A program made the position numbers and the translations under genes. Positions 1 through 7,374 of a stretch of DNA of 64,000 bases are shown here, in pieces. Within the stretch, counting starts at the first letter, position 1; each line of letters opens with the position of its first letter. Source of the stretch: Imperialibacter roseus (lineage in GTDB: Bacteria; Bacteroidota; Bacteroidia; Cytophagales; Cyclobacteriaceae); the NCBI RefSeq assembly GCF_032999765.1, contig NZ_CP136051.1, positions 3,200,417 through 3,264,416 of the forward strand, written 5' to 3'. Below the pieces are notes generated by a model that did no database searches, had not been told where the DNA came from, and saw nothing but the letters and a program-made list of their open reading frames with translations.

Positions 1-674
1 TGAACTCCAGGTTCAAAGCCTCAGTTCAAAAACCCATCAACCTCTTTTTGAGCGACTTCGATCAAAATGGCTCATTGGAGCAAATACTGACTCAGTATAA
101 TGGTGATTTCTCGTATCCCGTGGCACTTAAGCATGACCTGGTGATGCAACTACCCGGTCTCAAAAAGAAATACCTGAAGTACGAGAACTTCAAAGGACAG
201 AAAATGGAAGACATTTTCACCACAGAGGAATTAGCGAATGCCTCCAGGCTTACTGCAAATATGCTGGAATCAGTGGCTCTTATTAATAAATCGAATGGGC
301 ACTTTGAAATCGTGAAACTGCCACAGGAAGCCCAGTTTTCACCAATCTACTCTATTCTTGCCAACGATTTTAACCAGGACGGGTTGACGGATATTCTTTT
401 AGCAGGTAATCTTTATGATACTAAACCTGAAGTTGGCCGATACGATGCCAGTTATGGTGTGATGCTTCAAGGCAACGGGCAGGGAGGCTTCAAAAACATT
501 TCAGCCAAGCAGTCGGGCTTCTCACTAAAAGGTCAGGCAAGGGAAATGTCCTTCATGAAGGTAGGAAGCCAGCAAATGCTCCTCGTAGCCAACAACAATG
601 ATGCGCTGCAAATGTTTGTCTACCATCCAACCTCTGTCATTATTCCGCAGAAAACAATCGAAATTAACAAATGA
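1..674 (+). CDS. FG-GAP/VCBS repeat protein, C-terminal fragment (5' end outside window)
   Basis: The reading frame is open from base 3 to a TGA at 672-674, so only the C-terminal ~223 residues of a longer protein are present. It aligns by eye over its full length with the C-terminus of the next gene: both share NSR.KAS, a D-F-D-x-N-G-S-L calcium loop, a P.LKK...K...F.G....EIF block, E-A-Q-F-(S/A)-P and a final D-x-N-x-D-G loop followed by D-I/M-L-L. Proteins of this kind are beta-propeller lipoproteins of the Bacteroidota surface, often found behind SusC/SusD pairs; that upstream context cannot be checked here. The stop overlaps the next start (ATGA), so the two are probably translated together. 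A start inside this fragment would be an artefact of the window edge. Confidence 0.85.
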   Translation, partial: NSRFKASVQKPINLFLSDFDQNGSLEQILTQYNGDFSYPVALKHDLVMQLPGLKKKYLKYENFKGQKMEDIFTTEELANASRLTANMLESVALINKSNGHFEIVKLPQEAQFSPIYSILANDFNQDGLTDILLAGNLYDTKPEVGRYDASYGVMLQGNGQGGFKNISAKQSGFSLKGQAREMSFMKVGSQQMLLVANNNDALQMFVYHPTSVIIPQKTIEINK

Positions 675-3600
675 TGCTGTACCTGCGTCATCCAAAATAT
701 GGGCTACCAGGCCTGATTTGTATTTGTCTCCTGCTATTCTCAGGCTGCAACGATGGGCAGCCTAAGGCCACTCATTTGTTTGAAGCAGCTTCACATGATC
801 AAACGAATATTGCCTTTTCCAACACCCTCACAGAAGACGAAGAATTCAACCTCATAGATTACCTCTACTTCTACAACGGAGGGGGTGTAGCCATTGGTGA
901 TGTAAACAACGATGGGCTGCTCGACATCTATTTTTCTGCCAATCAGGAAGATAACAAGCTATATATCAACAAAGGCGACTGGACGTTTGAGGACATTACT
1001 GACAAAGCTGGCGTGGCAGCCTCAGGCGCATGGAAAACCGGCGTGACGATGGTTGATATCAACGGTGACGGCTTTCTCGATATTTACCAATGCCGACTGG
1101 GTAAATACAAGGGTATTGAGGGCTCCAATCAGCTCTTTATTAACAACGGAGACCTTACATTCTCCGAAAAGGCATCCGTGTATGGTTTGGATTTCAGTGG
1201 CTTCAGCACGCAGGCCGCATTTTTCGACTACGACCTCGATGGCGATCTCGATGCCTACCTGCTCAATCATTCGGTGCACACCGAACGAAGTTACGGGAGG
1301 GCTACCCTACGCAAATACGATGATGGAAACGCCGGAGACAGGCTTTTCAAAAACGACAATGGGAAGTTTACCAGTGTGACCAAACAGGCTGGCATCTATT
1401 CAAGCAATATCGGCTATGGCCTTGGGGTTGGCATCAGTGACGTCAACGCCGATGGCTGGCCAGACATCTACGTTTCCAACGATTTCAATGAAAACGACTA
1501 CCTGTACATCAACAATGGGATGGACACGCTTGGGCTGGTCAGCTTTACTGAGTCAATAGCGCAGACAATTGGACACACCAGCCGATTCTCCATGGGAAAT
1601 GATTTGGCCGACTACAACAACGACGGTCTGATCGATATCATCTCGCTGGACATGCTCCCTGAGGATGAAGAAATTATCAAGCGATCAGCCGGTGACGACT
1701 CGTACGAGATTTATAGTCTCAAGCTCAAATTTGGGTACGGTCGGCAATTTACCAGAAATGCGCTCCAGCTCAACAACGGTGTCCAAAGCGATGGGCTGCC
1801 CAACTTTTCCGAGATCGGGCAGCTGGCTGGTATCCACGCCACCGACTGGAGCTGGTCTCCCCTGCTCGCCGACTACGACAATGACGGTTACAAAGACTTG
1901 TTCATATCGAACGGTATCAAAAGGAGGCCCAATGATATGGACTACATCAATTTTCTTTCAAATAGGGACTTAAGAGACGGGCTCGTCAATAATCCAAATT
2001 TGAGTGATCGCCGGCTGGTGGATGAAATGCCTGACGGAACTGTGCACAACTACCTGTTCCGAAACAACAAAGACCTGACTTTCTCCGATGTGAGCGACCA
2101 ATGGGGAATGACAACTCCTTCCCTATCCAACGGTGCCGCCTACGCCGACCTTGATAATGACGGCGACCTTGACCTCATAGTCAACAACATCAATGAGGTC
2201 GCTTCCTTGTATAGAAACACTACGGCTGAGTCGGCCAGCAAAACAAAACTATCGTATTTAAAAGTAATTCCACTGGGTAAGGGGAAAAACACGTTTGGGA
2301 TAGGCGCCAAATTGTTTGCGTACGCAGGTGGTAAAGTCTTTTATCAGGAAAATTTTGTCGCCAGAGGTTTTCAATCTTCCGTGAGTCCATGGGTACATTT
2401 TGGCCTTGGGGAGATCAAAACACTTGACTCGTTGAGGGTGGTTTGGCCTGGCGGAAAAACGCAGCTTCTGACAAAGGTTGAAGTCAATAGGTCAATTCAG
2501 CTTGACGAGACTGAAGCCAAGTTGTTTTACCGTGCCGTTGAACGAAAAGAACGCCCCTTATTGACAGACGTAACCGATAGCCTGGGTATTGACTTTATCC
2601 ACAAAGAAAACAACTTCAATGATTTCAATAGAGAGTTTCTTATCCCTCATTTGGTTTCCAAAGAAGGTCCCAAAGTCGCAGTAGTGGACTTTAACGCAGA
2701 TGGAAGGGACGACTTCTACATCGGCAATGCATCCGGTGCATTGGGCTCTTTCTTCATTTCGGCCAGCGACTCCACCTTTTCTAACTTGCTACTGCCTCGC
2801 CAGGTCGACAACATGAGAATGGAGGAAACCAATTGCCTCTTTTTTGATGCCAATGGGGATGGTCTTCCGGATCTCTATATTGTTTCAGGAGGCAACGAGT
2901 TCTCTCCACGAAATAGTAATCTAAAGGACAGGCTCTTAATCAACAATGGAGTTGGAGGATTTACCGATCAGAGCAACGGGCTGCCAGACGCCTACCAACA
3001 CGGTTCGGTAGCCGCTGCCGCCGACATTGACCAGGATGGCGACCAGGACTTATTCGTTGGGGGGCGGGTGGTGCCAGGGCAGTACGGTGCGCTGCCACTC
3101 AGCTATGTGCTTCTCAATGATGGTACGGGCAAATTCATCGACGCAACCGCTGACATCGCTCCTGCCCTGAGCGAGGTGGGCATGGTAACCGATGCACAGT
3201 GGATCGACCTCAACGGCGATACTTATCCTGAGCTTGTGGTCGTTGGGCAATGGATGCCCATTGCCATTTATGGTAACAACAAGGGGCAGCTTACCAGGCT
3301 CTATTTCGAAGGACTTTCGCATTCGAATGGATGGTGGAGTTCTTTGAAACTAAGTGACGTAGACAACGACGGTGATACTGATTTTATCGTTGGTAATTTG
3401 GGAACAAACAGCCGTCACAAAGCATCGCTGGAGTTTCCAATGCATCTCTACAGCAACGACTTTGATGACAACGGCTCACTGGATCAGGTTCTTTGCTACT
3501 CTACTCCGCAAGGGGTTTTCACCGTGAATACCAAAGACGAGTTGATCAAGCAGATCCCCTCTTTGAAAAAGAATTTCGTAAAACACGCAGACTTTGCGGG

Positions 3601-4054
3601 CAAAACGGTAGAGGAAATTTTTGGCGAAACGGCGCTGAACAACAGCCTCCACTTGCAGGCTACTAACTTTCAGTCAGTTTGGATTGAAAACATCAACAAT
3701 CAGGGCTTTACCATTCATGCCTTGCCTGTAGAGGCGCAGTTTGCTCCCGTTGCGGCTATCGAAACAGCTGACCTCAATGGTGACGGACATATCGACATGT
3801 TGCTGGGTGGAAACAGCTTCAGCAGCTCCCCCTATTTTGGAACTTACGACGCCAGCCAGGGCCTGGTACTTTTAGGAGACGGAAAAGGGAAGTTCACCTC
3901 TGTGAGCGCCAGAAAAAGTGGGCTAAAGGTCGCCGGTGAGATAAAAGACATCAAAACGCTACATTTTCCAGGAAAACTGCTTTTCGTCATTGCAAGAAAC
4001 AACGATAAGCCCGTCATTTACATGTTAAACAATACAGTCGAGAATATTTTTTAA
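671..4054 (+). CDS. FG-GAP/VCBS and ASPIC/UnbV domain surface lipoprotein
   Basis: A 1127-residue predicted lipoprotein. The N-terminus has a hydrophobic stretch ending in L-F-S-G-C (Cys about residue 26), a lipobox. About fourteen calcium-binding loops of the D-x-N/D-x-D-G-x-x-D type are visible, seven before and seven after a central ASPIC/UnbV domain at roughly residues 540-615 (G-I-G-A-K...V-W-P-G-G-K). FG-GAP repeats form a beta-propeller; the biochemical role of this family is not established, though it is usually secreted and linked to surface binding or glycan uptake. The start overlaps the stop of the preceding paralogue by ATGA; an alternative ATG lies one codon later. The tandem arrangement points to gene duplication. 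It is followed 31 bp later by a haloperoxidase-like gene, an association seen repeatedly in Bacteroidota. Confidence 0.9.
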   Translation: MMLYLRHPKYGLPGLICICLLLFSGCNDGQPKATHLFEAASHDQTNIAFSNTLTEDEEFNLIDYLYFYNGGGVAIGDVNNDGLLDIYFSANQEDNKLYINKGDWTFEDITDKAGVAASGAWKTGVTMVDINGDGFLDIYQCRLGKYKGIEGSNQLFINNGDLTFSEKASVYGLDFSGFSTQAAFFDYDLDGDLDAYLLNHSVHTERSYGRATLRKYDDGNAGDRLFKNDNGKFTSVTKQAGIYSSNIGYGLGVGISDVNADGWPDIYVSNDFNENDYLYINNGMDTLGLVSFTESIAQTIGHTSRFSMGNDLADYNNDGLIDIISLDMLPEDEEIIKRSAGDDSYEIYSLKLKFGYGRQFTRNALQLNNGVQSDGLPNFSEIGQLAGIHATDWSWSPLLADYDNDGYKDLFISNGIKRRPNDMDYINFLSNRDLRDGLVNNPNLSDRRLVDEMPDGTVHNYLFRNNKDLTFSDVSDQWGMTTPSLSNGAAYADLDNDGDLDLIVNNINEVASLYRNTTAESASKTKLSYLKVIPLGKGKNTFGIGAKLFAYAGGKVFYQENFVARGFQSSVSPWVHFGLGEIKTLDSLRVVWPGGKTQLLTKVEVNRSIQLDETEAKLFYRAVERKERPLLTDVTDSLGIDFIHKENNFNDFNREFLIPHLVSKEGPKVAVVDFNADGRDDFYIGNASGALGSFFISASDSTFSNLLLPRQVDNMRMEETNCLFFDANGDGLPDLYIVSGGNEFSPRNSNLKDRLLINNGVGGFTDQSNGLPDAYQHGSVAAAADIDQDGDQDLFVGGRVVPGQYGALPLSYVLLNDGTGKFIDATADIAPALSEVGMVTDAQWIDLNGDTYPELVVVGQWMPIAIYGNNKGQLTRLYFEGLSHSNGWWSSLKLSDVDNDGDTDFIVGNLGTNSRHKASLEFPMHLYSNDFDDNGSLDQVLCYSTPQGVFTVNTKDELIKQIPSLKKNFVKHADFAGKTVEEIFGETALNNSLHLQATNFQSVWIENINNQGFTIHALPVEAQFAPVAAIETADLNGDGHIDMLLGGNSFSSSPYFGTYDASQGLVLLGDGKGKFTSVSARKSGLKVAGEIKDIKTLHFPGKLLFVIARNNDKPVIYMLNNTVENIF

Positions 4055-4072
4055 TTTTGCACCCAGAAGAAC

Positions 4073-4079
4073 AAAGGAG
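4073..4079 (+). promoter_or_regulatory. Shine-Dalgarno AAAGGAG deciding the PAP2-like start
   Basis: AAAGGAG lies six bases before the ATG at 4086 and supports that start over the GTG immediately upstream at 4083. A TAATTTTG at 4052-4059 matches the TAnnTTTG -7 box of Bacteroidota promoters, but no clear -33 TTTG precedes it, so a separate promoter is only possible. Confidence 0.5.
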
Positions 4080-4085
4080 AAAGTG

Positions 4086-5453
4086 ATGTTAAAACGTTTT
4101 TTACTAGGAACATGCAGTTTGGTCATTATTGGTTTAACCCTAGATGGCTGCAATTCATCAAAAGGTGAATACAAGGAGGTGCTGAAAGACCCCCAACTTT
4201 ACCATGCGTCTGTAAAAAAACTTACAGACATTATCGTTCATGATATTTTTTCGCCGCCCGTCGCCAGCCGTATTTATGTATACCCCAACATTGCGGCCTA
4301 CGAGGTGCTTGTCAACCAATACCCTGACTATCAGTCGCTGGCTGGCCAACTAAACGGCCTGGGCGAAGCTCCGAAGCCAGACCCTGCCAAAGAAATGGAT
4401 CTGCACCTGGCTTCAATACATGCTTTTCTTACCGTTGGCAAAGCGCTGATATTCTCTGAGGAGAAAATGGACGTTTTCAGAAACAAGCTTTATAACAAAA
4501 TACAGGAGACAGATATTCCCTCAGATGTTTTTGACAACTCTATTGAGTATGGTGAAACAATGGCCAAGCATATCATGGATTGGGTGGCGCTGGACAACTA
4601 CAAGCAGTCCAGATCCTTTCCTAAATACACTGTGATGGACAACCCAGACTACTGGAAGCCGACACCCCCTGACTACATGGAAGGCATTGAACCACACTGG
4701 ATGAAAATCAGAACTCTTGCCCTCGACTCATGTAATCAATTTGTACCGAAACCACCTACTCCTTACGACATGGCAAAAAACAGCCAGTTTTACAAGGAGC
4801 TGATGGAGGTATACGAAACGGGCGTTAACCTAAGCGAAGAGCAAACGGAAATTGCCAAGTTCTGGGACTGCAACCCCTATGTATCGCACCACAAAGGCCA
4901 CGCAATGTTTGCCACCAAGAAGATAACGCCAGGCGGACACTGGGTGGGGATTACCGCCATTGCCACCAAGCAAGCCAACTCCAACTTCATGCAAACCAGT
5001 GAGGCATATACCATGGTGACCATCGGCCTCTTCGACGGGTTCATTGCCTGCTGGGATGAAAAGTGGCGCAGCATACTGATCAGGCCCGAGACTGTTATTA
5101 ATCAATTTGTGGATGAAGATTGGGTACCCCTGTTGCAAACTCCTCCCTTCCCGGAATACACCAGCGGACACAGCGTTATTTCCAACGCAGCTGCCTCCGT
5201 GCTGACCAAGCTGTATGGCGAAAAATTCAGCTATCACGACACCACTGAGATGGAATATGGCCTGCAGCCCAGAAATTTCGACTCGTTCTTTGCTGCCAGT
5301 GAAGAAGCCGCTATAAGCCGCCTCTACGGAGGCATTCACTACATGCCAGCTATCACTGAGGGCATTACCCAGGGCAGGCAAGTGGGTAGTTGGGTGCTCG
5401 ACAACGTGAAGACCAGAAAAGGCTCGTTATCGGAGGCTAAAAAGGAAGATTAG
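4086..5453 (+). CDS. vanadium-dependent haloperoxidase / PAP2-type phosphatase-like lipoprotein
   Basis: A 455-residue predicted lipoprotein (lipobox T-L-D-G-C, Cys22). The C-terminal half carries the three vanadate/phosphate-binding blocks shared by PAP2 phosphatases and vanadium haloperoxidases: K-x6-R-P (K326, R333, P334), S-G-H (360-362) and S-R-x5-H (S411, R412, H418). The usual Asp two residues after the last His is replaced by Pro, as in many bacterial haloperoxidase-like members, so phosphatase and haloperoxidase activity cannot be told apart by sequence. The N-terminal half is helical and family-specific. The gene follows the FG-GAP/ASPIC pair on the same strand and ends in a strong terminator, so it is the last gene of that unit. 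Confidence 0.85.
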   Translation: MLKRFLLGTCSLVIIGLTLDGCNSSKGEYKEVLKDPQLYHASVKKLTDIIVHDIFSPPVASRIYVYPNIAAYEVLVNQYPDYQSLAGQLNGLGEAPKPDPAKEMDLHLASIHAFLTVGKALIFSEEKMDVFRNKLYNKIQETDIPSDVFDNSIEYGETMAKHIMDWVALDNYKQSRSFPKYTVMDNPDYWKPTPPDYMEGIEPHWMKIRTLALDSCNQFVPKPPTPYDMAKNSQFYKELMEVYETGVNLSEEQTEIAKFWDCNPYVSHHKGHAMFATKKITPGGHWVGITAIATKQANSNFMQTSEAYTMVTIGLFDGFIACWDEKWRSILIRPETVINQFVDEDWVPLLQTPPFPEYTSGHSVISNAAASVLTKLYGEKFSYHDTTEMEYGLQPRNFDSFFAASEEAAISRLYGGIHYMPAITEGITQGRQVGSWVLDNVKTRKGSLSEAKKED

Positions 5454-5464
5454 TACCCACTAAT

Positions 5465-5504
5465 AAAAATGCCCGCAATCGAAGAATCGATTGCGGGCAT
5501 TTTT
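5465..5504. terminator. bidirectional Rho-independent terminator
   Basis: A perfect 18-bp inverted repeat with the 4-base loop agaa. The stem core is GCCCGCAATCGA and it is flanked by AAAAA on the left and TTTTT on the right, so it has a U-tract in both directions. It lies between the convergent haloperoxidase-like gene (ends 5453) and the symporter gene (ends 5515) and can serve both. Confidence 0.9.
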
Positions 5505-5514
5505 ATTTATGTGA

Positions 5515-7200
5515 TCAGTCTTTGTTGATAACAAGGTTGATAACAAAAGCGAGAGCGATAACGCCGAAGCAGCCAATGACATTGTACCATAAATAAGCGA
5601 TGTCGGTAGTTTTGAAGAGCACTATAACGACAAGCTGAGAAATGACGGCTGCCCAAAAGACTGCTGGGCCTTTAATAACCTTGATAAAAAAGGCGACCAG
5701 GAATATGCCTAGAATGCTGCCATAAAATATGGAACCCAGGATGTTCACGGCTTCTATAAGGTTCTCCACCAGATTGGCGAAAAGGGCAAATCCAATGGCT
5801 ACAAGTCCCCAGAAGGCGGTGAAGAACTTCGACGCATGGACAAAGTGTTTTTCAGCCCCGTCTTTTTTCACCAGCCGCATATAGAAATCGACGGTGGTGG
5901 TCGAAGCAAGGGCATTCAGTTCCGAAGCCGTCGACGACATGGCCGCAGAAAATATGACAGCGAGCAACAGCCCAATAACCCCCACTGGCAGGTATTCAAG
6001 AATAAACGACAGGAAGATATAGTCCGAATCTTTGGTCTCTGTTGACTCGTCTACAGACGTCAGCAAATCCTTTACCTCCTGTCGTGTAGCCTCGGTCTCC
6101 GCCTGATACTGGCGTACTAAAGACTCGCTTTCTTCGATCTGATTTTCATCTCCTGCCATGCGAGCAGCCTGAAGACTGGCAAGTGCTTCCTTTTTCTCAT
6201 CAAAAATCTCCCGGTGCCTTGCCTCCAGAGCCAGATATTCGTCAGCTTTAGCAGATCCCTCAATCATCTCAACATTCGACACCTTGAAATGAACGGGAGG
6301 CAGATTGTACTGGTAAAAAACAAACACCATTACCCCCACAAACAGGATAAAGAACTGCATGGGTATTTTCAAAATGGCATTGAACATCAAGCCCATCCGG
6401 CTTTCCGCAATGTTTTTGCCTGAAAGATAGCGTGACACCTGCGACTGGTCAGTACCAAAATATGACATCTGCAAAAGCAACCCAGCAAACAAGCCGTTCC
6501 AAAATGTATAACGCACACTGCCATCAGTTGAAAAATTCACTACCTCCAGCTTACCCAGGTTGCCAGCCACGCTCAGGGCTTCTTTGAAGCTGATATGCTC
6601 AGTAATGAGGTAAATCAAAATACCAAAGGCGACAAACATACCAATCATTATTACCGCCATTTGTTGTTTTTGCGTGATGCTAACTGCTTTGCTTCCCCCA
6701 CTCACAGTGTAAATAACCACGAGTCCTCCAACCAGCATAATTGTGTAGGAAAGATCCCAGTGGAGCACCGTGGAGATGATAATAGCTGGCGCATAGATGG
6801 TAATACCGGCCGCCAGGCCTCGCTGCAGTAGAAAAAGGAAGGCACCCAGGAGTCTCGTTTTAAGATCAAACCTCTTTTCTAAAAATTCATAAGCAGTGAA
6901 TACCTTCAGCTTATAGTAGATCGGGATGAAAACTGCAGAAACGATAATCAGGGCAAGGGGCAATCCAAAGTAGTTTTGCACGAAACCCATACCGCTTTCG
7001 TAGGCCTGGCCTGGCGTCGAAATAAAAGTGATGGCTGAGGCTTGCGTGGCCATCACGGAAAGCCCTATGGTTCCCCATTTAAAACTTTTGTCTCCCAGTA
7101 AATAGCCGTCAATATTGGAGTGGCTCTTATATTTCAGCGTGCCGTACCCTACAATGAACGCAAGGGTACTTAATAATACAATCAGGTCAATGTTGCTCAT
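5515..7200 (-). CDS. sodium:solute symporter (SSS/SLC5 family)
   Basis: A 561-residue multi-pass inner-membrane protein. The N-terminal half shows typical SSS features: G-Y-L-L-G-D-K-S-F-K-W near residue 32, M-A-T-Q-A-S-A-I-T-F-I-S-T-P-G-Q-A-Y after it, and Y-E-F-L-E-K-R-F near residue 103. The substrate cannot be told; family members carry sugars, amino acids, sialic acid or other organic anions with Na+. Between transmembrane helices at roughly residues 310-395 there is an unusually long hydrophilic insertion rich in E, K, Q and A that looks like a helical hairpin or coiled coil. It lies 15 bp downstream of a 48-residue single-helix membrane protein and behind a PIG-L family gene, all on the minus strand, suggesting one operon. 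Confidence 0.9.
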   Translation of the reverse strand: MSNIDLIVLLSTLAFIVGYGTLKYKSHSNIDGYLLGDKSFKWGTIGLSVMATQASAITFISTPGQAYESGMGFVQNYFGLPLALIIVSAVFIPIYYKLKVFTAYEFLEKRFDLKTRLLGAFLFLLQRGLAAGITIYAPAIIISTVLHWDLSYTIMLVGGLVVIYTVSGGSKAVSITQKQQMAVIMIGMFVAFGILIYLITEHISFKEALSVAGNLGKLEVVNFSTDGSVRYTFWNGLFAGLLLQMSYFGTDQSQVSRYLSGKNIAESRMGLMFNAILKIPMQFFILFVGVMVFVFYQYNLPPVHFKVSNVEMIEGSAKADEYLALEARHREIFDEKKEALASLQAARMAGDENQIEESESLVRQYQAETEATRQEVKDLLTSVDESTETKDSDYIFLSFILEYLPVGVIGLLLAVIFSAAMSSTASELNALASTTTVDFYMRLVKKDGAEKHFVHASKFFTAFWGLVAIGFALFANLVENLIEAVNILGSIFYGSILGIFLVAFFIKVIKGPAVFWAAVISQLVVIVLFKTTDIAYLWYNVIGCFGVIALAFVINLVINKD

Positions 7201-7215
7201 GCGTAGGAATTAGGG

Positions 7216-7362
7216 TCAGGATTGATACGTGACAGTGAACCAGTAAAACAGCCCAATCAGTACCGCAAAAAATGCCATTACAAAAAGGTAAATGGCCTTC
7301 CATGAGCCCAAAAAGGGTGCGTCATCCATCTCATCCTCCCGAAGTTCTTTTTTTTCAATCAC
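7216..7362 (-). CDS. small single-pass membrane protein upstream of symporter (48 aa)
   Basis: A short reading frame that fills the gap between the PIG-L gene (ends 7375) and the symporter (starts 7200). From a GTG at 7362 it encodes 48 residues: a charged N-terminus (E-K-K-E-L-R-E-D-E-M-D-D), then A-P-F-L-G-S-W-K and one strongly hydrophobic helix (I-Y-L-F-V-M-A-F-F-A-V-L-I-G-L-F-Y-W-F) ending in T-V-T-Y-Q-S. An internal ATG at 7329 (residue 12) is preceded closely by GGGAGG and could be the true start, giving 37 residues. Small one-helix proteins of similar pattern sit beside symporter genes in other Bacteroidota; a role as accessory subunit is inferred only. No other function is known to me. 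Confidence 0.7.
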   Translation of the reverse strand: MIEKKELREDEMDDAPFLGSWKAIYLFVMAFFAVLIGLFYWFTVTYQS

Positions 7363-7374
7363 AGTAGTTGTAGG

